64,000 nucleotides of DNA from an uncultured SAR86 cluster bacterium (lineage in GTDB: Bacteria > Pseudomonadota > Gammaproteobacteria > Magnimaribacterales > D2472): NCBI GenBank assembly GCA_902605165.1, contig CACLBJ010000001.1, forward strand, positions 62,001 to 126,000, given 5' to 3'. Below, in pieces: positions 54,980 to 64,000 of this stretch. Positions within the stretch are counted from its first letter, which is position 1. Every line of letters begins with the position of its first letter. A program made the position numbers and the translations under genes. Below the pieces are notes generated by a model. It did no database searches, was not told the DNA's origin, and was given only the letters and a program-made list of their open reading frames with translations.

Positions 54980-55609
54980 ATGAAAGGTTATTGGGTCGTT
55001 GCTGTTCAGGATGTAATTAAACCAGATACATGGGAGCAAGTATTATCGTCATGGGGAAATTATGTAGAACAATCTAATGGTGTTGTAAATCCTATTTCGT
55101 TTGGTCCGCCTAAGGCGGTTTATGAATCAGGGATTGAAAAAACAACTGCTGTAATAGAGTTCCCATCACTTGATCAGGCAGTTCATGCAAGAACTGAGGA
55201 TCCAGATTATTATCAAGGAGTAATTGAAGCTGACGGTACTCCTGTTGAGAATAAAGTAATTAGGGACTTCAGAATTATTGAAGTAGAGGATGGTTGGATG
55301 AAGCCGGGTCATGGATATTGGCTTGTTTGGGTAAGAGAGTTTAAAGATAAAGACAGCTGGCTAGAAAAAGTAATGCCAGCTTGGCAGGAATATGTTGCTT
55401 CAGGTGCTTGTAAAGTTCATCATCTTAAGCCACCTCATATGGCTGTAGAGGATGGAAGAATGCTTCCTTTTGCTTTGTGTGAATTTCCTTCTTTACAAGA
55501 TGCTATTAATGCGAGGAACAGCGATGAATATAACAAAGATGTTCTTGGTGCAGCCGGAAAACCTGTTGAAGAAATGGCAATTAGAGATTTCAGGATTATT
55601 GAAGGGTAA
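54980..55609 (+). CDS. Tandem DUF1330-domain protein
   Basis: Two homologous halves: GYWVVAVQDV...RDFRIIE and GYWLVWVREF...RDFRIIE. Confidence 0.88.
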   Translation: MKGYWVVAVQDVIKPDTWEQVLSSWGNYVEQSNGVVNPISFGPPKAVYESGIEKTTAVIEFPSLDQAVHARTEDPDYYQGVIEADGTPVENKVIRDFRIIEVEDGWMKPGHGYWLVWVREFKDKDSWLEKVMPAWQEYVASGACKVHHLKPPHMAVEDGRMLPFALCEFPSLQDAINARNSDEYNKDVLGAAGKPVEEMAIRDFRIIEG

Positions 55610-55610
55610 A

Positions 55611-55687
55611 TGGTGGGCCCGGGAGGACTCGAACCTCCGACCAATGGATTATGAGTCCACTGCTCTAACCAACTGAGCTACAGGCCC
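55611..55687 (-). tRNA. tRNA with CAU anticodon (tRNA-Met elongator or tRNA-Ile2)
   Basis: Minus strand GGGCCTGTAGCTCAGTTGGTTAGAGCAGTGGACTCATAATCCATTGGTCGGAGGTTCGAGTCCTCCCGGGCCCACCA; acceptor stem pairs, CCA encoded; anticodon at 55651-55653. Confidence 0.95.
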
Positions 55688-55741
55688 TATAGAATTAGGC
55701 TGATAATTATAAAGGTAAAATTAATGAAATACCTTAATTAA

Positions 55742-56107
55742 TTATTTTTTGCAGTATGCCTCATAATTCTTAGCGAAATTCGCAGCAAGCTCTGCTAAAG
55801 CAAGTGCTTCGATAGCTTTTTCATCTGATGCTTCTTGCTTTCCCTCTTTCTCAAGTTTTTCTGAAGCATCTATAGCTAAACCAGAATAATAAAGGAATGC
55901 TCCTGAAGAATCGCTTACCTTTTTGCAATCCTCAGGTTTCCACCTTCCCCATTTTTCCATCTCTTTCTTCATATGTGCTTCTTTCTTTTTCATCATTTCC
56001 ATTCTTTTCATCTCTTGAGGAGACTTGCCCTCTTTTTTGCCATGGCCATCCGCAAGAATTATCAATGGAACTGATAAGAAAACTAATAGTGATATTTTTT
56101 TAAACAT
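55742..56107 (-). CDS. Small secreted Lys/Glu/Met-rich protein of unknown function
   Basis: Signal peptide MFKKISLLVFLSVPLIILADG, highly charged region, complete ORF. Confidence 0.6.
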   Translation of the reverse strand: MFKKISLLVFLSVPLIILADGHGKKEGKSPQEMKRMEMMKKKEAHMKKEMEKWGRWKPEDCKKVSDSSGAFLYYSGLAIDASEKLEKEGKQEASDEKAIEALALAELAANFAKNYEAYCKK

Positions 56108-56174
56108 ATACCTCTCCGAAAAATATTAGATATAGTTTAGACTAAAAATAATAAAGGTAGTTCAAAAAACTTTT

Positions 56175-57986
56175 TTAATCGTCTAAAAAGCTTCTTAAAT
56201 GACTAGATCTTGCTGGATGTCTGAGCTTTCTTAGTGCTTTTGCTTCAATCTGTCTTATTCTTTCTCTAGTAACATCAAACTGCTTACCAACTTCTTCGAG
56301 AGTGTGATCAGTATTCATTCCTATACCAAATCTCATTCTAAGAACTTTAGCTTCCCTTGCAGTTAAAGATGATAAAACATCATCAGTAGCAAAATGAAGA
56401 CTCTCATCAGTTGCGTTTTCAAGAGGAGATTCGATAACAGTATCCTCTATAAAATCTCCTAGGTTTGAGTCCTCATCATCTCCAATTGGCGTTTCCATTG
56501 AAATAGGTTCTTTTGCGATCTTAAGTACTTTTCTTACTTTATCCTCTGGCATATCAAGCTCTTTACTTAGCTCATCGGGTGTTGGCTCTCTTCCCATATC
56601 TTGCATCATCTGTCTTGAAACCCTGTTTAATTTATTGATAGTTTCTATCATATGAACAGGTATTCTTATAGTTCTTGCTTGGTCAGCAATAGATCTTGTT
56701 ATTGCTTGTCTTATCCACCAAGTTGCATAAGTACTAAACTTGTAGCCTCTTCTGTATTCAAATTTATCAACGGCTTTCATTAAACCAATATTTCCTTCTT
56801 GGATAAGATCTAAAAACTGTAATCCTCTATTGGTATATTTTTTAGCAATAGAAATTACAAGTCTTAAGTTAGCTTCAACCATGTCTTTTTTTGCACGCCT
56901 CATCTTTGTTTCACCCATGGACATACTTCTATTGATCTCTTTGACTTCTTTTGAAGAAAGCCCTACTTTCTCTTCAAGAGCTTTGATTTCTTTTTGAGAA
57001 ATCATCACATCTTGTTTGACTTTTTCTAGCAAGTCTTTTTTATATTTCTTGTTTTTAATAAATGACGGCATTATTGTCATTTTTATAAAGTTATCTTTAA
57101 AAGCTTCTATGAAGTCTTTTCTTGGAACTCTTGCATTCTTCACACACAATGTTTGAATAATTCTTTCATGGCTTCTTATTGTTTCAAGATCATGTCTTGC
57201 AATAATACAAATTTCTTCGAACATTCTTGGACTAAATTTTAAGAACTTGAAAATATTTCCAAGTTTTTCAAATTCGTCCTGAGTCTTTTTATTACTTCGA
57301 CCATTTTTATCCAAAACTTTCATTGTTTTGTTGTATTGTCTTTTTAAAGAAGTCATTCTTCTTTGAACTTCTTTGAAATCTAAACCGCCTTCTTTCTCAT
57401 CATCATCTTTTTTATCTGCAAGCTGTTTTGCTTTTTCAGTTCCAGGTCCAGCTGAAGGAACTTCTTCCATCTCCTCTAAGAATCCAGTTAAAAGATCAGT
57501 GAGTTTTTTTTCTTCATCTTTAACAAGCTGAAAGTAAGATAGGACGTATTCAACAGTTCTTGGATATTGAGCACTTGCAAGAAGAAGATCTCTCATCCCC
57601 TCTTCAATTCTTTTAGCGATCTCTATTTCACCTTCACGAGTAAGCAAATCTACAGTACCCATTTCTCTCATGTACATTCTTACTGGGTCAGTTGTTCTTC
57701 CTGTCTCATTTTCAACAGCTGCTAGAGCCTCAGCAGCTTGTTCAAGTGCTATATCATCGGTATTTTCTGACTCTCGGAGCATGAGAGTATCTAAATCAGG
57801 AGCTTTTTCATGAACTTGCAGGCCAAGATCATTAATCATCCCAATAATTTCTTCTACTTGATCAGGATCCGAAATATCATCAGGGAGATGATCGTTTACA
57901 TCATCATAAGTAAGGAATCCTTGCTCTCTTCCTTTCTCGATAAGTTCGGCTATTTTTGAGCCTTCTTTTTTTGAAAATTTATCCAC
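56175..57986 (-). CDS. rpoD: RNA polymerase sigma-70 factor RpoD
   Basis: [53 protein letters not shown]. Confidence 0.97.
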   Translation of the reverse strand: MDKFSKKEGSKIAELIEKGREQGFLTYDDVNDHLPDDISDPDQVEEIIGMINDLGLQVHEKAPDLDTLMLRESENTDDIALEQAAEALAAVENETGRTTDPVRMYMREMGTVDLLTREGEIEIAKRIEEGMRDLLLASAQYPRTVEYVLSYFQLVKDEEKKLTDLLTGFLEEMEEVPSAGPGTEKAKQLADKKDDDEKEGGLDFKEVQRRMTSLKRQYNKTMKVLDKNGRSNKKTQDEFEKLGNIFKFLKFSPRMFEEICIIARHDLETIRSHERIIQTLCVKNARVPRKDFIEAFKDNFIKMTIMPSFIKNKKYKKDLLEKVKQDVMISQKEIKALEEKVGLSSKEVKEINRSMSMGETKMRRAKKDMVEANLRLVISIAKKYTNRGLQFLDLIQEGNIGLMKAVDKFEYRRGYKFSTYATWWIRQAITRSIADQARTIRIPVHMIETINKLNRVSRQMMQDMGREPTPDELSKELDMPEDKVRKVLKIAKEPISMETPIGDDEDSNLGDFIEDTVIESPLENATDESLHFATDDVLSSLTAREAKVLRMRFGIGMNTDHTLEEVGKQFDVTRERIRQIEAKALRKLRHPARSSHLRSFLDD

Positions 57987-58042
57987 TTATCCTCTAATAA
58001 TCCTAAAAAACTTCTCTTTATTTAGTGACTAATTACTTATTT

Positions 58043-59803
58043 TCAATCTTTTTTTAACGACAGATTTTTTAATAGTATTTTGTCCTCATTGTCGATTTCT
58101 GACTTCTTAAGAATGAGTTGTTGAAGCTCCCTTCTTTCAGTTTCAGAAATTGACCCGGTATTATACTTGGTTTTTAAGGATTCCTCTCTATCTTCTTCAT
58201 CTTTAAGTAATGAGTTCATGCAATCAAAGAACATTTTTCTTGCATCTTCTTGATCAATCTTAATTTCAGAAACCATTGCCTGACTAAAAAGTTCTTTTAG
58301 TGTTTTTGATTTAATGCGCTCAATTAGCTTTGAGACAAGAGTATCTGATTCAGCGTCTACAACCTCTCTTAACTCTTTCAAAAAGTTGATTGATGAGTCT
58401 TCCTTAATCTCATCAAAAATTGGATCTTGAACAAGAGATCTGTCAGTGAGAACAGAATGAATAATTAAATAAATTGAGGCAATCTGTTTTGTATTTCTGC
58501 TTTGGTCAACCTTTATTTCTTCTGATGATAGTCTAGGTTTTGGCTGATTAGGTTTTGAAATAAGTTTTTCAATTGGTATCTCACATATTTTGCTTGTTTC
58601 AGAAATAAATGCTTCTCTTAGAGGAATATTATTAATGGTTCTTATTAATTTAGATGCATAGCTAGCTATTCTTGATCTTCCCTCAAGAGAGTTTACGTCA
58701 TCTACCTTTTTAACCTTTGAAAAGAAAAATTCTGAAAGTGTTTGACCATTATTTATAAGCTCAATAAAACCTTTTTCTCCATGCTTATTAACATAACTAT
58801 CTGGATCATCACCTGCTTCAAAGAAAACAAATTTAATTCTTGTATCTTCACGGATAATTGGAAGTACATTCTGCAGTGCTTTCCATGCAGCTTTTTCTCC
58901 AGCAAGATCTCCATCAAAGGCAAAGAAAATATTATTTGAATAACGCATTAACTTTGAAAGATGGTTTGATGTAACTGCAGTTCCCAAAGTTGCAACTGCA
59001 TTCTTAATTCCTTTTTCATGAAGTGCAATAACGTCCATATATCCCTCAACGACTATTATTGAATCAATTTTTTTTGTTTCTTTACGAGCTTCATAAAGTC
59101 CATAAAGCTCGTTTGATTTATTGAAGAGCTTCGTTTCTGGAGAGTTTAAATATTTTGGTTCGTCATCGGAATCTATCACCCTTCCACCAAATGCAATGTT
59201 CTGTCCTTTTATATTTCTTATAGGAAAAATAACTCTTTTTCTAAACCTGTCATAATTCTTTTTATTTTTCTCAAGAAAAAGTCCGGATGAAGTCATGACC
59301 TTTTGTTCAAATCTTTTTTCAAATAATGAGTGAAGGCTATCCCATGAATCATCAGAAAAACCAAGTTGGAACTTCTTGGCTGTTATGCCAGATATATTTC
59401 GAGACTTTAAATAATTAATTGCTTTTTTGCTTTCTTTTAACTTTGCTTCAAATACTTTTACTGCTTCATCCAATATTGCGAAGTCATTCTCATCTTGAAT
59501 CTCGGTTTTTTCATATGGAATCTCTAAGCCCAAAGAAGATGCTAATGTTTCAACTGCATCAGTGAAATCAAGATTCTCATATTCTCTTAGGAAGTTAATT
59601 GAATTTCCTGAAGCCTGACAAACGAAACAATAGTAAAACTGCTTATCCTGGTTTACAGCCATTGATGGGTCATGATCATCATGAAATGGGCAAATACCCC
59701 AATAGTTAGAGCCTTTTTTATTCAATGGAAGCCTTCTTCCAATCACATCTACGATATCTGTTTGGTCTAAGACTTGGTCTATAAAGGTTTTAGGAATACT
59801 CAT
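58043..59803 (-). CDS. dnaG: DNA primase
   Basis: CPFHDDHDPSMAVN...YYCFVCQASG zinc motif; VVEGYMDVIAL Toprim. Confidence 0.96.
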   Translation of the reverse strand: MSIPKTFIDQVLDQTDIVDVIGRRLPLNKKGSNYWGICPFHDDHDPSMAVNQDKQFYYCFVCQASGNSINFLREYENLDFTDAVETLASSLGLEIPYEKTEIQDENDFAILDEAVKVFEAKLKESKKAINYLKSRNISGITAKKFQLGFSDDSWDSLHSLFEKRFEQKVMTSSGLFLEKNKKNYDRFRKRVIFPIRNIKGQNIAFGGRVIDSDDEPKYLNSPETKLFNKSNELYGLYEARKETKKIDSIIVVEGYMDVIALHEKGIKNAVATLGTAVTSNHLSKLMRYSNNIFFAFDGDLAGEKAAWKALQNVLPIIREDTRIKFVFFEAGDDPDSYVNKHGEKGFIELINNGQTLSEFFFSKVKKVDDVNSLEGRSRIASYASKLIRTINNIPLREAFISETSKICEIPIEKLISKPNQPKPRLSSEEIKVDQSRNTKQIASIYLIIHSVLTDRSLVQDPIFDEIKEDSSINFLKELREVVDAESDTLVSKLIERIKSKTLKELFSQAMVSEIKIDQEDARKMFFDCMNSLLKDEEDREESLKTKYNTGSISETERRELQQLILKKSEIDNEDKILLKNLSLKKD

Positions 59804-60179
59804 TGTTTAACCAACTATCTAAAATTATCTTTGCAGCAACATCATCAATCATTTCAGAATCTTCATCTAATTGACGGGCTTCAAAGGATGTTAATCTTTC
59901 ATCAAAGAATTCAATCTCAATATCTATTTTTGATCTAAGTTTTTGCGCAAATCTCTCCACTTTTTTCATAAAATCGCTTCTAGTTCCATCCATATTTAGT
60001 GGTTTACCAATAATGATCCTACTAGGCTCCCACTCCATAATCTTTTCTTTTAACTCATCCAAATTAAATCCAGTCTTTGTTTTTTTTACTATAGAAATTG
60101 GTGATGAAGTCATTGTTTCGGTGTTGCCTACCGCAAGACCAATTTTCTTTTCTCCATAATCAATAGCAATAACTACCAT
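59790..60179 (-). CDS. ruvX: Holliday junction resolvase RuvX/YqgF
   Basis: IDYGEKKIGLAVGN; IIGKPLNMDGTRSD; FDERLTSFEA. Confidence 0.93.
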   Translation of the reverse strand: MVVIAIDYGEKKIGLAVGNTETMTSSPISIVKKTKTGFNLDELKEKIMEWEPSRIIIGKPLNMDGTRSDFMKKVERFAQKLRSKIDIEIEFFDERLTSFEARQLDEDSEMIDDVAAKIILDSWLNNEYS

Positions 60180-60182
60180 TAC

Positions 60183-60800
60183 TTATGAGCCAAATTTCCA
60201 AATTCTATCTACTTGTAAGACTTCATACTCACTAATCATTTCATCTGAGAAAGGCTCAAATGGTGATGCCAGTTTTACAATTTCTTGAGCTATTTTATCA
60301 ATTTCTAAGCTCCCTGATGAATCAATTATTTTAGTTTCAATTAAATTGCCAAGTGAATCAATACTAACAACCAATCTAAGCTGGGTTAAGTCTAATTGAG
60401 GATACTCCTTTTTAAGAACACTATGGCCCACTCTCTCAATTTTTCTTTGCCATGCATTTAAATACTTTGACTCTATTGTATTTTGATCTGAGTTTGCATC
60501 CAACATTTTTACTTTAAGAGTATTTTGTGTAATCTGATCATTGATTAATTCAGATGACTCTAAACTGTTCCCATTTATTAGATTTCTTTCTTGTGGCAGA
60601 AAATTTGGGTCTTGATCTATGTCTGCATTTGCAAGCTTTATATTAACTACTGGCGATGAATCAAAAAGTGGCTGCTTATAAATAAAAACGAAAGAGACGC
60701 CAAATATAAGAAAAATATGGATTAATGTCGATAAAAGAAATGATTTCTTAAGATTAACTCTGTTCTTAATGTTTTTGTTATAAAGAATGGGATGGCTCAT
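60183..60800 (-). CDS. TonB-like energy transducer
   Basis: N-terminal TM anchor and TonB C-terminal-like domain; position between gshB and ruvX as in pseudomonads. Confidence 0.75.
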   Translation of the reverse strand: MSHPILYNKNIKNRVNLKKSFLLSTLIHIFLIFGVSFVFIYKQPLFDSSPVVNIKLANADIDQDPNFLPQERNLINGNSLESSELINDQITQNTLKVKMLDANSDQNTIESKYLNAWQRKIERVGHSVLKKEYPQLDLTQLRLVVSIDSLGNLIETKIIDSSGSLEIDKIAQEIVKLASPFEPFSDEMISEYEVLQVDRIWKFGS

Positions 60801-61735
60801 AGGGAATCAAAGATTTTTGTTATAGGATTTTCTCCGGTTTGATTGAAGATTTCTACTGCGCAGGTAGGGCTGGTTATGTTTATTTCAGTTAGTTTGTTAT
60901 CAATTAGATCGATACCAGCAAAAAGTATATTCTCACTTTTTAATCTGGCTCCAACTTTTTTCGCAATTTCTCTTTGGGTAGAAGTAATTTTCTTTGCAAC
61001 GCCCTTCCCTCCTTTAGCTAAATTTCCTAGGAATGATCCATCCTTTGGTATTCTGGCTAAACAATAGTCAAATGGTTTTCCATCTATTATAAGAATCCTA
61101 AAGTCTCCTTCATTGATCTTTGGAAGAAACTTTTGACCAATAATTTGTGTTTTAGAATCTTCTGTAAGGTCTATTATTTTTTCAAGACTCTTTGAGTCAT
61201 TAATAGAAGCCTTGTGAATATTATCACCGCCCATTCCATTAAGAGGTTTTATAACAATCTCTTCATGAATTTTTAAGAATTCTTCTATTTTTATTGAATC
61301 TGCTGAAATAATCGTAGGGGGCATAAGATCGCTAAATTCCATAGCAAAAACTTTTTCGTTAAAGATTTTTATAGCGTTTGGATTGTTAATTATATTGGCT
61401 CCATCCAGCGATGCTATATTTAGTAGATGCAAACAATTCATGTAGTCTTGATCAACAGGTGGATCCTTTCTCATAAAGCAAAATGAAAAATTTGCTAAAT
61501 CAATTACATTTTTCTTTGCTATCTCCAGAATGTCATTATTTTTATTAATTTGTGAGCATTGTGATGATAATCTCTCCTTTAGCGTAAGATCACTCATCTC
61601 ACACTGAAAAACCTCAAAATCTCTCTTTAATGCCTCTTTCATAATAAATATAGAAGTATCTTTTTCTTGCTTTAGAGAATCAAAGGGGTCTGTTATGAAT
61701 AAAATTGAATTTCTCATCAGTCTATAATAAACCAA
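60797..61735 (-). CDS. gshB: Glutathione synthetase
   Basis: MRKDPPVDQDYM; VIKPLNGMGGDNIHK; EINITSPTCAVEI. Confidence 0.95.
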   Translation of the reverse strand: MVYYRLMRNSILFITDPFDSLKQEKDTSIFIMKEALKRDFEVFQCEMSDLTLKERLSSQCSQINKNNDILEIAKKNVIDLANFSFCFMRKDPPVDQDYMNCLHLLNIASLDGANIINNPNAIKIFNEKVFAMEFSDLMPPTIISADSIKIEEFLKIHEEIVIKPLNGMGGDNIHKASINDSKSLEKIIDLTEDSKTQIIGQKFLPKINEGDFRILIIDGKPFDYCLARIPKDGSFLGNLAKGGKGVAKKITSTQREIAKKVGARLKSENILFAGIDLIDNKLTEINITSPTCAVEIFNQTGENPITKIFDSL

Positions 61736-62468
61736 GATTACTTTTAATCACTGATAGCGCCGTTATAGGAGCGGTTTCTGCTCTTAAAATATTTTTACCA
61801 AGAGAAATATTGTGGGTAGCTCTGGCATTGAGTAATTCTTTCTCTCTTTTGCTAAATCCAGATTCAGGCCCTGTGATTAAGGAAATGTTGTCTTTAATGA
61901 TCTTGATAGACTGGAAGTCATTAGTAGCATCCAAATCAAAAAAAATACTGAAGCTATCATGCTCAATTGCTGATGATAGATCTTCATATATTTGAAAATC
62001 AGGAACTATATTTGATCCATTTTGTTCACACGCATGAATAATGATTGATAAAGCTTTTTCATTAATTTTTGATAAGTCTTTCTTTTTGATGCTTTGATCA
62101 ATGTTGTCTGGTCTAAATAAAGAGATATTGCTTACGCCGATTTCTGTTACTTTTTGGACTGCAAAAAAAAGGTTTTCTTTTTTTATATAAGGTAATAAAA
62201 CTTTTAAATTGATCCTTTCTGGTTGCTGAAATTCAGTGTCGCCGATTGGCTCCAATACTATCTCTTTTTTCTCAAGCGATACTATTTTACAAATAGATGA
62301 ATTTCCCTTTCCATCAAATACATCCACCTGAGATCCTTCAGAAAGCCTAAGGACCTTTTTTAGATGATTAATTTTAGATTTATTATCAATAGAAATTTTA
62401 TCTGTTTGATTAAATTCTTTGTAATATACTCTATGGAACTTCATTAAATAATTATAAATTGTTCTCAA
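61722..62468 (-). CDS. rsmE: 16S rRNA (uracil1498-N3)-methyltransferase
   Basis: SLITGPESGFSKREKELL; SLGKNILRAETAPITALSVI. Confidence 0.93.
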   Translation of the reverse strand: MRTIYNYLMKFHRVYYKEFNQTDKISIDNKSKINHLKKVLRLSEGSQVDVFDGKGNSSICKIVSLEKKEIVLEPIGDTEFQQPERINLKVLLPYIKKENLFFAVQKVTEIGVSNISLFRPDNIDQSIKKKDLSKINEKALSIIIHACEQNGSNIVPDFQIYEDLSSAIEHDSFSIFFDLDATNDFQSIKIIKDNISLITGPESGFSKREKELLNARATHNISLGKNILRAETAPITALSVIKSNLGLL

Positions 62469-62474
62469 ACATTA

Positions 62475-63041
62475 ATGCATAAGAAAAAAGTAATCCTTAT
62501 CCGTCATGGGGAAGCTGCTTCAACATGGGATGGAGATGACAGAGATCCTGGCTTGAGCAAAAAAGGCGTTGAACAAGCTAAATCAATTAATGATTTTACA
62601 AAAAGCATTTTTTCAAAAAGGTATGATTTCATCTCAAGTCCAAAAAAAAGAGCCATAGAAACTCTTAATTATGCCTCTGAGGATATTGATGTTAATTTTG
62701 ACATAAATGAAGGCTTTGTTGAGATACCTGCAGAGGATATTGATTCAAATATCAGATTTGAGTGGCTTAAGGATATTAGTACAAGGAAAATAGAAACACT
62801 TCCCGATGATATTAAAAACTGGAGGGAAAGAATTATTACAGAGACTCTTAGTCTTAAAAATAATTCCATAATCTTTTGTCACTTCATGGTCATAAATGTT
62901 CTAGTTGGTTATGCAATTAAAAAAGATAGGTTGTTACATTTTTATCCGGACAACGCATCAATAACTGAAATTGAAGTAGAAAATGAGAAAATCTCAGTGA
63001 TCTCAATGAAGGATGTTGAAAAAACTATCATAAATGTATGA
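62475..63041 (+). CDS. Histidine phosphatase family protein (phosphoglycerate mutase/SixA-like)
   Basis: VILIRHGEAASTWDGDDRDPGLSKKG; SSPKKRAIET. Confidence 0.85.
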   Translation: MHKKKVILIRHGEAASTWDGDDRDPGLSKKGVEQAKSINDFTKSIFSKRYDFISSPKKRAIETLNYASEDIDVNFDINEGFVEIPAEDIDSNIRFEWLKDISTRKIETLPDDIKNWRERIITETLSLKNNSIIFCHFMVINVLVGYAIKKDRLLHFYPDNASITEIEVENEKISVISMKDVEKTIINV

Positions 63042-63104
63042 AGTGGTATTGATCATTTTTTAATCAATTGTAAACTACAAGATCAATCAATAATTTTTTT
63101 ACAT

Positions 63105-63368
63105 TTGAAAGAAAATAAGAAAGTTTTAGTAAGCAAAAACAAAAGTCTTAATGAGGATGTAAAAAAAGCCCTAAAACTATATTTTAAAAGTTTAGACTCG
63201 CAGGAGCCTAGAGATGTTTATGACTTAGTTATGCGCGAAGTTGAAACTCCATTATTTAATTTTATTCTGCAGCATACAAACAATAATCAATCCAAAGCAG
63301 CAAAGATTCTTGGTATTAATAGGGGTACTTTTAGAACAAAACTAAAAAAATATGGGATTATAAAGTGA
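63105..63368 (+). CDS. fis: DNA-binding protein Fis (TTG start)
   Basis: VYDLVMREVETPLFNFILQHTNNNQSKAAKILGINRGTFRTKLKKYGII; followed by purH. Confidence 0.93.
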   Translation: MKENKKVLVSKNKSLNEDVKKALKLYFKSLDSQEPRDVYDLVMREVETPLFNFILQHTNNNQSKAAKILGINRGTFRTKLKKYGIIK

Positions 63369-64000
63369 AAAATATTTTGCCAAAGTCGGCATTGATAAGC
63401 CTTTCTGATAAAACTAATTTAGATCTTTTGGTTTCATTTCTTTTAGAAAGAAACGTAGATATTATTTCTACTGGGGGAACATATAAAGCAATCAAAAAAA
63501 TTACCAATAATGTAATGGAGGTTTCAGAATACACAGGACATAAAGAAATGATGGGTGGAAGAGTTAAAACACTCCATCCAAAAATACATGCTGGTATATT
63601 GGCTCGTCGTGGAGAAGATACAGACATATTAAAATCAATGGATTATAAAGAAATTGATATCGTGGTCGTTAACTTATATCCCTTCGAGGAAACAATAAAT
63701 TCAGGATGTTCATTTGAAGAAGCAATTGAGCAAATTGATATCGGTGGTCCAACAATGATCAGGGCGGCTGCAAAAAACTTCAAAGATGTTTTAGTTTTAT
63801 CTGATCCTAGCGACTATGAAGAAATGATAAGTGAGTGGGACTCAAAGAATGGTATTAGTTACGAATTCAGAAAAAAACAGGCAACAAAAGTTTTTAAAAA
63901 AATGAGCCGATACAACAGAGCAATTTATCAATATATGGACTCAGAAAATGATGAAAATGTAGTTATAGATTTATCCAATCCAAGAGTTTTAAGATATGGA
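63365..64000 (+). CDS. purH: Bifunctional AICAR transformylase/IMP cyclohydrolase, N-terminal 212 codons (runs off window; GTG start)
   Basis: Translation MKNILPKSALISLSDKTNLDLLVSFLLERNVDIISTGGTYKAI...; MMGGRVKTLHPKIHAG; not in ORF track as plus-strand ORF. Confidence 0.93.
   Translation, partial: MKNILPKSALISLSDKTNLDLLVSFLLERNVDIISTGGTYKAIKKITNNVMEVSEYTGHKEMMGGRVKTLHPKIHAGILARRGEDTDILKSMDYKEIDIVVVNLYPFEETINSGCSFEEAIEQIDIGGPTMIRAAAKNFKDVLVLSDPSDYEEMISEWDSKNGISYEFRKKQATKVFKKMSRYNRAIYQYMDSENDENVVIDLSNPRVLRYG

Noticed and set aside
55435-55676. Short ORFs overlapping the tRNA (55435-55644 minus, 55452-55676 plus)
   Set aside because: Overlap the tRNA and the DUF1330 gene; the GGSSPPGPT/WAREDSNLRPMDYESTALTN strings are classic translations of tRNA sequence
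61705-61995. 96-aa plus ORF across gshB/rsmE junction
   Set aside because: Antisense to two conserved genes; composition typical of shadow ORF
63358-63627. 89-aa minus ORF listed in the track
   Set aside because: Antisense to the start of purH, which is clearly coding on plus strand

Overview
AT-rich, gene-dense window from a streamlined marine-type gammaproteobacterium. The lineage is inferred from gene order and protein families; a SAR86-like organism is plausible but was not tested. It starts with the 5' end of a 16S rRNA gene (minus strand) and its boxB/boxA-like leader. Most of the rest is housekeeping: ilvC-ilvH-ilvI, rluD, bamD, an RND/HlyD/TetR efflux module, hemC/hemD/hemB, rho, trxA, ilvD, aroQ-accB-accC, leuS-lptE-holA, an inverted dat-dacA-mltB-mrdB-mrdA-rlmH-rsfS block, mpl, a PPi-type phosphofructokinase, parC/parE, tolC, mutM, coaD, rpoD, dnaG, ruvX, tonB-like, gshB, rsmE, fis and the start of purH. 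The main accessory element is about 44262-50763 (minus strand): an apparently complete lasso-peptide-type RiPP cluster. It contains an HPr-kinase-like protein, an Asn-synthetase-like cyclase, a transglutaminase-like B2 protease, a PqqD-like RRE, a split ABC-2 exporter and a nucleotidyltransferase. Between kinase and cyclase I found an unlisted 43-aa ORF (45200-45331, minus), MDRKTYTSPEIKELGLAKDIIKDVLVGGTGDSFPGTEEILSSS. It has a lasso-leader-like YxxPxIxxxG motif and a C-terminal Ser-Ser-Ser and is the likely precursor. Other items of interest: an orphan DsbD-alpha domain in the usual dsbD position, MltB with an embedded LysM-like segment, a short IlvH with an ACT-loop insertion, and recurrent 4-14 bp convergent gene overlaps.
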